A stretch of 64,000 nucleotides of DNA from Prorocentrum cordatum (Eukaryota > Sar > Dinophyceae > Prorocentrales > Prorocentraceae): assembly GCA_963575745.1 (NCBI GenBank), contig CAUYUJ010016713.1:1-64000 (forward strand), read 5' to 3'. Made by a program: the position numbers and the translations under genes. Shown here piece by piece: positions 11,893-23,868 of the stretch (positions are counted from its first letter, which is position 1; each line of letters starts with the position of its first letter). A model generated the notes under the pieces. It did no database searches, had not been told where the DNA came from, and saw only the letters and a list, made by a program, of their open reading frames with translations.

Positions 11893-13110
11893 GTCGAGGA
11901 TCTCTTGATGCGCCTTGCGCTGTCAGGGCTCTGCGTCGCAGATCCGCGCCTCGAGGTCGACCCCCTGAGGACCGCGCCGGATGCCTCCGAGGCCTCTGGC
12001 GCCGTGATCTATGGCGACGCCTTCTCCGACCGTGGCCGCGCGCTGCCCGAGGGGCGGCGGCGTCCAGCGGACGCCGCATGCGAGGAGGTGACCGGCCTCG
12101 TGAGTGGCTTCGGCGGGATCGTCGGCGGGTGCCGGGCTTCCGAGGCCCTCGGACTGGTCCTCGCCGTGCGCCTGCCGTTCGGGTTGGCCCCACGGCGATG
12201 CGGATGGCTCGGCGCAGCTACCCCAGCAGGCAGCACCTGGGGGACGTGATGAAGGCGGACCCGGCGGCCCTGGCAGCCCTGCTACGCGCCCGAGGCCGCG
12301 TGTCGCGTGTGCTGGTGGTGGGTGGCTTCCCGGACCAGGTCTTCGCGGGTCCGACGTCGCTCGGCAGGGCCTCGACCCGCGGGCGGGCCTGGTCGACCAC
12401 GTGGTGCGGATCGAGGATATGCTGCGGCGGCCATGCCTGAGGCGTCGATCGCTTCCTCGGGGAGAACGTCACGTCGGTGCCCGAGTGCGACGCGATGCGC
12501 CCGAACCAGCTCTTCGGCCGCACCCTGCCGGAGATCGAGGCTGGATGTCGGCTGGGTCCGACGTCCGCGGCTCCACTGGGTCTCGTGGGGCCCCCCGCCG
12601 CCGTTCGAGGCTGTGCCAGTCGTGGCGCGGGCCAAGGCCCAGGACGTGCGGTGCGCTTGCGGGGAGGCGCTGGAGACGGAGCGGCCGCCGCTCGAGGAGT
12701 GGCTCCCGGCCGGGGCTGCGCGTTCAGGTCCCGCTTTGGGGGAGCTGCTGCCGACCTTCGGACGCTGGATGCCGTGCTCGCAGCTGCGCCCCAGGCCGGC
12801 GGACATTGAGGAGTGCGGCACTGCGGAGCTGGCGAGCTGGGAGGTTTGTGGCTTTGCTTCGCCGCCCTATCAGTTCCGTGGCAAGTGGCGCTTGCACCGG
12901 GCGGACCACCGCGTCGAGCCGCCTGACGCCAGGATACGAGAGAAGCTGATGGTCTGCCCGGAGGACCACACTGTGCCGTGCATGATGAGCAGCGAGGCGG
13001 AGATCGAGCCCGCCAAGTACGATGCTCTTCAACAGTCGCTCGCGGGAACTCCTTCCAGTGCGAGGTGGTGGCCGGGATGATCAGCCACTGGGCCTTCGGT
13101 GCTGGGCGGC
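11893..13110 (+). pseudogene. C5-cytosine DNA methyltransferase domain, broken, catalytic Cys replaced
   Basis: Methyltransferase motifs appear in the right order but in changing frames. A motif I-like segment GFGGIVGGCRASEALGL lies at ~12,105-12,155. RRSYPSRQHLGDVMKAD lies at ~12,210-12,260, where family members have a YP-x-ELGD segment. Motif IV reads GGFPDQVFAG at 12,321-12,350, with Asp (12,333-12,335) where active enzymes have the Cys of PCQ. A motif VI-like GENVTSV is at 12,459-12,479, after an in-frame TGA at 12,438-12,440. A motif VIII-like RRPRLHWVSWG is at ~12,556-12,590, SPPYQFRG at ~12,860, and a motif X-like GNSFQCEVVAG at ~13,044-13,076. In active enzymes these motifs bind S-adenosylmethionine and methylate cytosine. 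Frameshifts, the stop and the missing Cys make activity very unlikely. Confidence 0.65.
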
Positions 13111-14039
13111 TGGTCCCAGTGCCCTCGCTGGGTGAGCTGCGCGCAGTGTGCGAGCGTGGGCTGGCGGCAAGATGCTGTGGGCCGGCGACGTGCCGTCGCT
13201 GCACTGGGGCCGCTCCGAGATCGACGAGGGCCTGCGCGCCATGCTGGACGCGCTGGCGGTCCCACCTACGTGGGTCGTGTGCCTCGGCAGTGGGCCCTGG
13301 CTGCCTCGCAGTGAGGCACCCCCCCCCTTCTCGGTGATCTCGTGAGGTCACGGGAGGGCGCTGTTGCCCTGCTCGCTGGATGGATCCGCTTACTACCAGC
13401 TCTCCTGCAGGGGTTGGAGTCGCTGCGCGGGGCCCTGCTCGTCTGCCGCTGTGGGGCCGGCCAGGCGTGCCGTATAACATCCTCTTGACAGAGCTTGCGA
13501 GGTCTGACGTGGAGGAGTAATGCGAGCTGGGCGCGTCCAGACGCATCGTCAGGGGCTCGTCATGGCGTCCCGCAATAGCGGAGCATACATCAAAACCGCC
13601 GGCGCCTGGGAGACGCTCAACGAGATCTTCCCGCGGGAGGGGTTCGCCCCAGGCGTTGGGCAGTGGTGCCCACCAGGCAGCTGCTGTGGGATGCAGCGGA
13701 ATACGTCAACGCTCTCGGATGCCAGGGCGCGCCGATGATGTTTCCCATGGCGAAGCGGTCAAGGCTCCGCCGCCAGTGCGTCTTCCTGCACCTGCTCGGC
13801 AGCATAGTCAACGCGGTGCGCTGTCCGAGCACCGCTTCAGCAGTCCTGTGTTCCATGGTGATGCGGACCCTCTCGGCGTGGGAGCTGGCGATCGGCGCGC
13901 AGGCGGTCTTCGGCTTCACGTCGTCGGCTCGGAGCCCCGCGGACGCCGCCCCGGCGTCTCCGCGATAGGGGGTGCGAGTGACCCTGCTGGCCGCCGCGCT
14001 GCCGGAGCTGACTGGAGAGACGGAGAAAACGTCAGGATG

Positions 14040-14660
14040 AGCGCCTCGACACTGGCGCTCAGCTTTATGTTGACTACCTTGCTGCCAATGGTCTGCCGCT
14101 GCCTTTGGCGTAGGACGTTATTGTGTTTGCTGGCGCGTTTACCTCGTGCACTTGTGGGCCGAAAGGGTGCACACATAGTCTTGCTAATGACACCCTCAGC
14201 GGCGTGCAGCACGTGCTGAGGTAAGGCGCCGCTATCCTGTGGCTTAGCAGCTGCTGACAGTCTTGAAGACTGGAGATCCCTCAGCGCGCGCCGCCGATGC
14301 CTGCCCAGCTCTGCACGGCCTTCGCGGATTAAGTGCCAGCCGCCGAAGGGGTGGCTTTCGCGGCCGTGCTGCTCGTGGCCTTCCACCTCTGTCTTCGCAC
14401 TGGCGAGGATATGGGGCTGTGCAGCGCATCATCTTTCTGGAGCCCTGTGGCCGAGGCGTGTGTCATTGCCCTGGGCCAATGCGTCCTGCCAGAAGAGCGC
14501 GCGGGAGCAGGCCGCGCTCGACGACCCGCTGGTTAGCGCAGTCGTCCTCTACAGCTGCGGCGTGCGTGCCGGCTTTGGCCCAGCAGCGCGCGCCCTCCTT
14601 GACTTGTTCCGTGCTTGGCTCCAGCAGATCGTTGCCAGCACCTCGCCCTGTCACTTGACA
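14040..14660 (+). pseudogene. Tyrosine-recombinase-like remnant
   Basis: VAFAAVLLVAFHLCLRTGED (~14,348-14,410) fits the conserved helix and catalytic-Arg box (LR-x-GE) of tyrosine recombinases. The preceding text YVDYLAANGLPLPLA (~14,068-14,112) would be the N-terminal DNA-binding part, and AALDDPLVSAVVLYS follows at ~14,513. At least two frames are used and stops interrupt it. The later His and Tyr boxes were not identified. The position downstream of the methyltransferase matches the element architecture. Confidence 0.45.
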
Positions 14661-14877
14661 GCCTGACGCGCGGAGTACCCCGCCTGTGCTACCTGCCGTC
14701 GGGCGACTTGTCTCGTGTCTGTGCGTTTTGCAGCCCGTGACCTGCTGCAACTAATCTTTCGTGACTGGTGCGAGCTGCTGCCAGAGCTGCCGTCGCCAGT
14801 TTTGATATTTCTTCGGCCTGCGGCCAGAGGAAAAACACAGAATGGAGAGCTTCGGTGTCTTTTTCGAGAGTTGGCGA

Positions 14878-15250
14878 GCTTCATGGGCAAGGTCCTGCTG
14901 GGCTCTCAGGGGGTTCTCTTTGCTGCCCCCCCCCCCCCGAGGCCGTCGAGCCCCCCCTGGCCCCCGAGGCCGTGGGGCGTTCTGGCCCCAGTCTTTCGGA
15001 TGGTGATCGACCCCAGTCTGCGGATGGTGGTCTGCGAATCCAGCTCTGGCCTCGGGGCGCGGTCTGTGCTCTGGCGCGTGGGGGGGAGGGAGGGGGGGGC
15101 GGCCCGTGCAAAAGAGAGTATACCTTTCGAGCTCCGTGCAGAGGCCTCTGTAAATATAAATACAAATGCCTATCTGAGTTTAAGCTCTGTCAACAGCTTT
15201 GGCCGATGAAGAGGGAAAGAGATTTCTCCTCAATTCAGTAAGCTTTCGCT
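14878..15250 (+). repeat. Direct repeat copy A (~370 bp)
   Basis: Begins GAGCTTCATGGGCAAGGTCC and ends CAATTCAGTAAGCTTTCGCT before a C run. It is nearly the same as 15,418-15,783. The order is a C run, CCCCGAGGCCGTGG, AAAGAGAGTATACCTTTCGA, then AACAGCTTTGGCCGATGAAG. Confidence 0.9.
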
Positions 15251-15417
15251 CCCCCCCCCCCCCCCCCGCCTGCCCCACGCATGTATTACGTTTGCGGAAG
15301 ATGTGTGGGCGTCGGGGGGGTAGCGTGTCACATCGGCCGCATTCGCTTGCATGGCAGCTGTTCTGGCCCACCCACATACCGCCCTAAGTGGCAAGTGTAA
15401 TTAAGTCTCGCGAGAGC

Positions 15418-15783
15418 TCGAGCTTCATGGGCAAGGTCCTGCTGGGCTCTCAGGGGGTTCTCTTTGCTGGGCCCCCCCCCCAAGGCCGTCGAGCCTCCCC
15501 TGGCCCCCGAGGCCGTGGAGCGTTCTGGCCCCAGTCTTTCGGATGGTGGTCGACCCCAGTCTGATGGTGGTCTTGCTGGAATCCAGCTCTGGCCTCGGGG
15601 TGCGGTCTGTGCTCTGGCGTGGGGGGGTCGGTCCGTGCAAAAGAGAGTATACCTTTCGAGCTCCGTGCAGAGGCCTTCTGTAATATATAAATACACACGC
15701 CCATCTGATTTTAAGCTCTGTCAACAGCTTTGGCCGATGAAGAGGGAAAGAGATTTCTCCTCAATTCAGTAAGCTTTCGCTCA
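15418..15783 (+). repeat. Direct repeat copy B (~365 bp)
   Basis: Second copy of the repeat above, same orientation, about 540 bp downstream, with small indels. The pair could be the ends of a small element or a simple tandem duplication. No coding is seen in either. Confidence 0.9.
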
Positions 15784-15814
15784 CCCCCCCCCCTGCCCCC
15801 CCCCCCCCCCACAT

Positions 15815-15910
15815 CTATATATATATATATATTATATATCTATATATATATATATTATATATATATATAATATATGTATCTGTATGTATGTATATATATA
15901 TGTATACATC
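15815..15910. repeat. AT microsatellite
   Basis: (TA)n with short interruptions. It follows the C run that ends repeat copy B. Confidence 0.95.
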
Positions 15911-16439
15911 TTTACGCCGATGATGTGTTTGTATGTGTGTGCACAGTTGTCGATAGGTAGGGAAAGGCGCCGAACACTCCAGCCCATCCTCCAATTTCAT
16001 GAAACAAGTCCAATTGTTCATGGCGAGGACGAGGCGACGATTTTTTTTAGCTGGTTTCTGAACATCGAGGCCTCGAAACAACGAAACATGGATATGCCTA
16101 AAACATGATTGAAACTTAGGGCCACGAACAACCCAGTCCACTCCTGTACCGTACCATCCTCTGAGCTCCTCTTAAGAACCCCTGCGCATCCTCTAGGGAC
16201 GCCATGGCCTCAACATCTTCTAGAACTCGCTTTGCCAACGGATTCGCCCCCTCAAGTAGCCGCCCCTGCTGATCAATCGCAACCCCTGGCTCCCAGGGCA
16301 ACTTCCAAAACGCGCAGACAGCCACTGCGCATGCCTAGTTGGATCCCGAGAAATAGCTTGCAGCCTACGTAGTCTGCGCATTCGAAGTTCCACTTCCAGA
16401 GACGGCAGGCGCTAGAACTTACGGACTTCCCCATCCGAG

Positions 16440-17240
16440 AGAGATGTGTGCTTATTGCCAGTTTGAGAAGGGACGCGTTAAAGAAACTCTTATGCTTGTT
16501 GCCAGTATCCTGGCCTGGAGGGCGGCGCAGCAGGGCTTCTCTGTTGCACAACAGTTTTCGATGCGACCAACGCTTTCGGAAGTATTGCGCAGGCTCGTTT
16601 GCGAGAGGCGTGCGCCGACATGTACGATGCTACGGTCCAGGCGCAGGCCATCCAGCGCGTGGAATGTGCTACGATAGCTGTCAACTGTTCCGATGGGGGG
16701 CTTCTCCTGGGACCAGGGCGTGGGGGGCTGATGGGAGATTTGTTTTATTGCGGCAGCGAGAGCATATCAGCCATCAATTACGCGATGGCAATCTCCCCTG
16801 GTCGCGGAAGGGGTAGACACGGGACAGCTTACGGCGACCAGTCCGATTTGTTCTAGGTCCGTAGACTTGGCGGGCTGTCAGTATGCAGACGCTGCTTAAA
16901 GAAGGCATGTGTCTACAACCTCGAATCCGCTGGCGGAGCTGGCGGCAAAGACGAGAGTAACAATATTCAGTATCAGGGGCAGACTCTTTTTTCCGGGGCA
17001 AGTTGTTCAGCAAGCTCGTTACTTGGGGGCGCAGTTTGTTGGGGACTCGCGGTTGGCTCGGGCATGTGGGGCTGAGCTAAAGGCGAGGAGGTCTTGCTAC
17101 GATTCGGGCCTTCTACTCCCTGGGGCAGTTGTGGTTTCTCCCTAGAGAACACCTTGTCGACTTAAGCGGATGCGTTTGCTCTCGCGCGTTGTCTCCACGG
17201 CTACGCACTGCCTGGAAGTTGTTTCCCCCATCGAAAGTGT
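16440..17240 (+). pseudogene. LINE (non-LTR) reverse-transcriptase remnant
   Basis: Frames switch, but the text follows the order of LINE reverse transcriptases seen in dinoflagellates: LLLGPGRGGLMGDLFYC (~16,700-16,750, the segment before the active site), QYADA (16,879-16,893, where an active enzyme has YADD), then ARYLGAQFVGDSRLARACGA (~17,015-17,073) and KRMRLLSRVVSTATHCLEV (~17,164-17,220), resembling the downstream region. The second Asp of YADD is Ala and is followed by a stop, so it is inactive. No endonuclease part or 3' tail was found. Confidence 0.5.
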
Positions 17241-18510
17241 AGCTTCGCTCTTTGCAGGAGAAGTGGGAGGGGGAGGAGGAGGAGGGAGGAGGGACGATAG
17301 AACCAGGAGGAGGGAGAGGATGAAATGGGCAGCGACGACGGAGGATGGCTGGGACAGTGAGCACGAATGGATGATGGGTGAGGTGGGGTGATGTAGGGAT
17401 CATGCGGGACTAGAGGGCTAGAGGCGGTGCAGCAGCGTCTCTGGTGATGCATTGCGCAGCCAGGGCGGCAAGCACCGCCACAGACGCCAGAGGACGTCGA
17501 TTGACTTGCAGACGCCCAGGGAGAGGTGGCAAGTGCAGAAGTAATCCTTGCAGATTCGCGGGGACCTCTCCCACCGACTATAACAGCAAGGGCTGGCAGC
17601 CAAGGTGCCTTCCCGTAGGAGGCGAGTAAGCAGAAGAGGCATGATCGCCAATCCTGTAGACGATGATACTGAAAGTGGCTGCCGCTGGCACACGGATCAA
17701 AAGCGCCACCCAGCGGACGCCAAGCAGGTCGCAGTGGATGTTGAAGGTGCCTTTCCATGGCTCGAGAACGGGTAGCGCAGGGCCAGAAAGACTCTCAAGA
17801 GGCCTGCCCAGGGCCAGAACACTTAGTGGGCCTGCGCAGGGCCATGCGCACCGAATGACAACCCTCACCCAGCTGACAACGTACTCGCCGCAGGTGGTCA
17901 CGGTGCCGTTGCCAGCGGCAGTAGCGCGCTCCTGCGGCACGAGGAGGGGCCTCCACAGTTCCCGCCAGAGAAGCCTGCGCAGGGCCAAATAAAGTCGCGT
18001 GCCCGCACGGGGCACGGTACGCCAATAGAGAAGATCCACCCAATCATATTATCGTACGAGACGCCGACAAGGGTGGTCGGAGGTGCCTGCACAGCGAACC
18101 CCTAGAGGTCGGCGCTTGTGGTGGCGTCTGCCAGGTCTCCTCCAGCTCGCTGCGTGCTTTTGCCGCCGGCTGGGCCGCTGGGTCAGCTCCTGCCGCGGTT
18201 GGCCGCTTCCTGCAGGGGCCCACCTGTGAGGCATGTAGCGGCCTGTGTGGGAGCGCACCGGGGTCCCTGGAGCTACACCACCCTCCTCGCCAAGGCCGTC
18301 GAGCACGCTCCCGGAGGCGCTGGCGACACCTGTGAGGCCGCTGGGGCCACCGCCGAGATCGCTGGAGAGGCCGCCGGAGGGAGCTGGGAGGAAGGACGGA
18401 GCAGGGAGGCACGAGCCAGGAGGGGATGGCGGGTGGACGGCGATCTCGGTAATGACGGTATTGTTGGTGATGACGTGGTGATGATTGAGCCGATTAGGAT
18501 GATGTTCATC
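17240..18510. other. No recognised gene; GGAGGA repeat at 17,255-17,330
   Basis: After a short GGAGGA repeat there is unique sequence with medium open frames on the minus strand (about 17,200-17,760 and 17,580-18,040). None resembles a known family, so I leave them unassigned. Confidence 0.4.
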
Positions 18511-18511
18511 A

Positions 18512-18625
18512 GAGGAGGAAGAAGGTACCGATACCGCTACGTTTCCCTCGCTTTCCCCTTTTGGGCCTCCTGGGACGCCCTCGTCGCCACCGCTGGATTC
18601 GACTCGAGATCTGGTCAGATGAAGC
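18512..18625 (+). repeat. Dispersed repeat, copy 1
   Basis: Starts TCAGAGGAGGAAGAAGGTAC and contains CACCGCTGGATTCG and CTGGTCAGA. A similar sequence with the same order is at 39,733-39,848. Confidence 0.7.
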
Positions 18626-19039
18626 CGATGAGGAGGATTCGGCTACGCGCAAAGGGGGGGAGGGGCAGGGGGGAAGGCTTCTTAGAAGCACCCCTGCTTC
18701 TTATAAGGCGCTGGCCCTGTCTATGGATGTAAGGCCGCCGCCATTTAAGAAGAAGCCTCCTAAGAACCCTTCTCCCTTCTCCTTCTCCTTGTGCAGCTCC
18801 AAAACAATGATTGAGAGCATGATGAGGGCGATGATTGCGATGGCTTCAATGATGCACGGCACGGCTGGACAGGCGTTCCGTCCGCCTTTCCTCATTATCG
18901 CCTCGCTTTCCCTCCCTCCCTCATACGCCTCGTTCTTTTACTCTGTGTCCTCATGTTATTCCCCAATCAGTGCTTGCACTGAAGGGGTCATCGCGGAAGT
19001 TGAAGGATTTAGCGAAAGTGCCCCGCCGATTTTGGTCGC

Positions 19040-19150
19040 ACGCTGGGTTCCCGGGTTCCCGGGTTCCCGGTTCCGGGTTCCTGGATTCCTGGTTCCGGAT
19101 TCGGGGCCGATTTCGGAGGGCGGCGAGGTTCCCGGGTTCCCGGGTTTTTG
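19040..19150. repeat. GGGTTCCC repeat
   Basis: GGGTTCCCGGGTTCC words, themselves palindromic, about 100 bp. Confidence 0.9.
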
Positions 19151-19410
19151 GTCGATCTTTTTATCGATCGGTCTCACCATCGATCTCATGACCGATCTCT
19201 CGATCGATCCCACCATCGATCTCACAATCGATCTCACTATCAATCTCACAAACGATCTCACTAGAGATCGCATTAGCGATCTCACGATCGATCTCACTAT
19301 CGATCTCATTGAATCGATTTCACTCTCGGTCTCACGATCGACCTTACAATCGTCCTCACTATCGATTACACTATCGATCTTACAATCGATCTCAAGATCC
19401 ATAGTATCAA
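19150..19410. repeat. CGATCTCAC(T)AT repeat
   Basis: Degenerate 12-bp units of ATCGATCTCACT, many containing the palindrome ATCGAT. Confidence 0.9.
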
Positions 19411-19444
19411 TTTTCAAAGCATCCACTGATTGGGCTTTCTCAGG

Positions 19445-19710
19445 TGTGACGGGTATTATTATTATTGTTATTATTATCATTATTATTATTATTATGATGA
19501 TGATGATGATGATGATGATTATTATTATTATTATTATATTTTTTATTATTGTTATGATTAATTATTATTATTATGTATTATTTTTATTATTATGATGTTT
19601 AATACTATTATGATTATTATTTTTCTTATTATTATTTTTATTATTATTAGTAATTTTATTTATTATTTATTATTTATTCTTTATTAGTAGTAGTAGTAGT
19701 AGTATTTTTC
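19445..19710. repeat. ATT / ATG trinucleotide repeat
   Basis: Long run of ATT and TTA triplets with a GATGAT core, ending in a TAGTAG run. Confidence 0.95.
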
Positions 19711-19964
19711 CCTGCGCTCCTCTGACTTACCCTTCTTCTCCGCCTCCGTCTACTCCATGATCCTCTTCCGCCTGCTCGTTCTTCCTTTGTTTCCTCTGCG
19801 CCAGCCCGTTCATTTCATACAATTGTTGACATGGTGCCATAGAGTGAGTCGAGTCGAGTCGGCCTCCTTCATCTCCTTCCCCCCTCATCCTCCTTGTCCT
19901 CCTCGCCCTCTTTCTCCTTCTCTTCATCCGCATCTTCTCCATTCCTTCTCCTCCTCCGCGCCCT

Positions 19965-20215
19965 ACTTGGGGCTCTCTTGGGCCGTCTTGGGGCTGCCTT
20001 GGGGCCTTCTTGGGTTATCTTAGGGGCCCCTGTGGGTCCTCTTCCAGCCTTCTTGGGGCCCACTCGGGCCTTCTAGGGCCCCTCATGATGATTTGGGGCT
20101 GCCTCGAGCCGATTCGAGCCGCTCCAGAGGATCTCTTGGGCCTCCTGGAGGCTCCTTGTGGCTGTTCTAGGCCATCTTTGGACCCTCTTGGGGCCCTAGA
20201 TTTAGGTCGGGCATG
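19965..20215. repeat. Degenerate TCTTGGGGC repeat upstream of the GAPDH array
   Basis: Variants of GGGC(C/T)NTCTTGG recur every 15-30 bp. The same word style occurs in every GAPDH spacer and at 37,030-37,295. Confidence 0.7.
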
Positions 20216-20483
20216 TCCTCCGAAATGAGGATGTTGTAGGAAAATTAACAATAGCCCAGACATTGTCAAACATAGTCAAACAACACGAAACAACGTCACC
20301 AGACTATTGTTTTACTACTTCTATTCGTCTATATTCCTACTGTAGAGGGGCATGTCCGACTTAACCCTAGATCCCCCTCTGCTCCCCCGAGGCCCTCCTG
20401 GATCTATGCTGAGCCATTAATGTATCCGACTTCGGGCTTTTCTGGCGCCGTATCCTCCGAGGTGCGTGCTAGCAAGTGCCCGC

Positions 20484-20501
20484 CCTAGCTTTTGGCTCAG
20501 G
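20484..20501 (+). other. Spliced-leader-like remnant, GAPDH copy 1
   Basis: CTAGCTTTTGGCTCAGG matches the end of the dinoflagellate spliced leader (...TAGCCATTTTGGCTCAAG) with small deletions. It lies 53 nt before the ATG, about the spacing in the other copies. Confidence 0.55.
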
Positions 20502-20548
20502 CTTCCCTGTGCGTTCTCCCCGACTTGTTCCCAGGGATCTGGCCTTGA

Positions 20549-21586
<1,038 letters not shown>

Positions 21587-23356
21587 TCCGTTCCTGACAT
21601 GTCGGGAGCGCGTTTCGCTCTGCGAGCTTTCTCCTAGGCGCGAGATCTGTTCAGGATCTGCCGGCAGGCTAGCCTTCAATTTTGCGTGGAGGGCGAGGCC
21701 GGCTCCTCGCTTGCCAGGCGTAGAACTGCCTGGGCGATCCACGGCTCCGGAAGACAGACAGCCAGCCGTGAATTTTCGCGAACGCGCTGCCGAGCAACAT
21801 TATCCTGGCGAAGGACCCAACCAGATGCAAGTGTGAGTACCGCAAGGCAGCCGGGACGAATGAGGGGGAGTTTCCTTATGGGGCCACGACACGTGTGAGG
21901 GGTGTGCCGAACTGAGTGGGGAGCCGCATGTGGACGCGTTCACCAGGGCTTTAGGTGGAGGTCCCTGAGGAGCCACGACACGTGCCTGGGCTGTACCGAA
22001 ATGGGCTGGGAATCGCATGTGGACACAGCTAGTTGGGCCTTAGGCTGAGCTCCCTATGGAGCCACGGAGCGTGCGAAGGGAGTGCTGAATGGGCGACGAC
22101 GCACCCACTGGGACCTCAAGTGGAGCTCCCCATGGGGCCACGAAACGTGTCTAGGGTGTGCCACAATGGGCGGCGAGCCGCATGCGGTCACCGCCGCCAG
22201 AGCCTTCGCTAGGGCTCCCTAAATGGCCACGAAGCGTGTGAGGAGCGTGCTGGAATGGGGGAAGCGGGCGCATGCGGTCACTGTCACTGGGGCCTTCGCT
22301 GTGGCTCCCCGTATAGCCACGAAGCGTGTGAGGGGCATGCGGTCACCTCCACGGGGACCTTCGGTGGAGCTCCCTCCTTATGGAGCCACGAGGCGTGTGA
22401 GGGGTGTGCCGAAATGATTGGCGGGGACGCATGCGATTACCGCCATTGGGGCCTTCGGTGGACTTTCCTAGAGAGCCACGGAACGATGCACAGCTGTCGC
22501 CACATTCCTGCGCCCCTGGGGGTCTCAGCGGAGTGCCGCCCCACGCGGATCCAACAATACCTCGCCCTGCGGGCCCCACGCGGATCCAACGAGACCTTGC
22601 CTTGACTGAGAGTTGGCAGACGCACGACTGTCGCCACGTTCCTGCGCCCCCGAGAGGGGTCCAGCGGGGTGGCGCCATACGCGGATCCGATCAAGACCTC
22701 GTCTGGATGGGGTGCTGCCAAGCTCGCCACCGTCGCCTCCCCCGTTCCTGCGCCCCTTGGCGGATCCAGTAGAGTGGCGCCCTACGCGGATCCACCCCAC
22801 GGTCCCGCCAAGCGTCTTGGGTAATCCTGGGTGAGTTGGCCACGTGCCTGGGTAACTTGGGCCGTTGGTGCTGGGTGCGGGCCGTTCGTCGCCGCAGCTG
22901 GGCGCGGCTCGGGAAATTGGCCAGGGGGGTGTCGAGGAGGAGTCCTGGGAGGGATGTTTGAACTGGCTGCCCACGCTGAGCAGAGCACGACAAGGAATGT
23001 CTGAAGAGGGGCTTCGCCCTCTGCCGCCAGCCCCCCGCCCCCTCTGCTTGCCTGCGCGGCTGGTTCCAGGTTTGCTTTTGCGAGTTGTCAGTCTGCAGAT
23101 GTTGCTGTTGCAGTGCTGGAGCCAGTTCACTGTTTTACATACGCTGGAAGCGGTTACCGGTCTGGTGCCCTCTTGGGGCCATATTGGGCCATCTTGGACG
23201 CTCTCGCGACCAGGCCCGTCCAGACCCAGGGAGAGGGGGTCGGGGCAACGGTGAACCTCTCCCCGAAGGGAAAGTGGAGGCTGGACGAACCACCTCCCTA
23301 AGCTACCTACGCCCAAGGGCTGGTGGGATTCGTGACGCTTCGTGTATCTCCAGCAG

Positions 23357-23868
23357 TAGGCAGGCCTACGCCGTCGACACGGCCCTGGCCCAGCCCAACT
23401 GGCAGGTCTACGCCGTCGTCACGGCCCTGGCCTTTTGCGCCCCTGGCGACTCGACCAGTGTGTACCTAGCCTTTCCCCACCACCGTGTCTGTGAGGATCG
23501 CACGTGCAGGTTATCCCACCTGTCCCGACAAGCACCTCCACCGGAGTGGACTGACGCCACAGCGCGTAACACAGAATTCCCTGTCATTTTGCCGCAGGGC
23601 TGCACGATGCCCGAGCTTCCCTGGGCGTTGCAGGTCAGCCAGCCACCCCCCCGCCGCTGCTGCCTCAGCTGCTGCTTTTGTGAGCTGGCCCGGCCGGCTT
23701 GTGCTGCGCCCAGCAGCTAATTAGGTTTGCCCGTCGGCCCGGACTCCCTGTTCGCCGCCTGCGCTCTGCGCTCGCGGCCGCGACCCAAAAAGTATCTCCA
23801 CCCGTCCCGTTCCGTTACTCGCCGCCTGCGTTTTCGTTTGCGGCTGCGACAAAAAAATACCTCCAGCA
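23357..23868 (+). other. ~510-bp segment present only in spacer 1
   Basis: Spacers 3 and 4 run directly from TGTATCTACAGCAG to CTCCTCCAGCAACG. Spacer 1 carries 510 bp between TCTCCAGCAG and CCTCCAGCAA, so the segment is flanked by a near-direct repeat. Inside are two ~30-bp repeats (TACGCCGTCG-CACGGCCCTG) and two copies of a TCGCCGCCTGCG unit. It may be an insertion here or an ancestral segment lost elsewhere. Confidence 0.7.

Larger units (their letters stand above)
11893..14700 (+). mobile_element. Decayed tyrosine-recombinase (DIRS-like) retroelement carrying a DNA methyltransferase
   Basis: Two domain remnants in order suggest one element: a C5-cytosine methyltransferase-like region (11,893-13,110) and a tyrosine-recombinase-like region (about 14,040-14,660). 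A short stretch before the methyltransferase (PDASEASGAVIYGD, ~11,975) resembles the RNase H start (TDAS) of such elements. Dinoflagellate retroelements carrying their own methyltransferases have been reported for Symbiodinium; the assignment here rests on motif order. Stops and frameshifts are frequent, so the copy is dead. I could not find terminal repeats, and the reverse transcriptase part, if ever present, would lie upstream of 11,893 and is unrecognisable. Confidence 0.6.
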
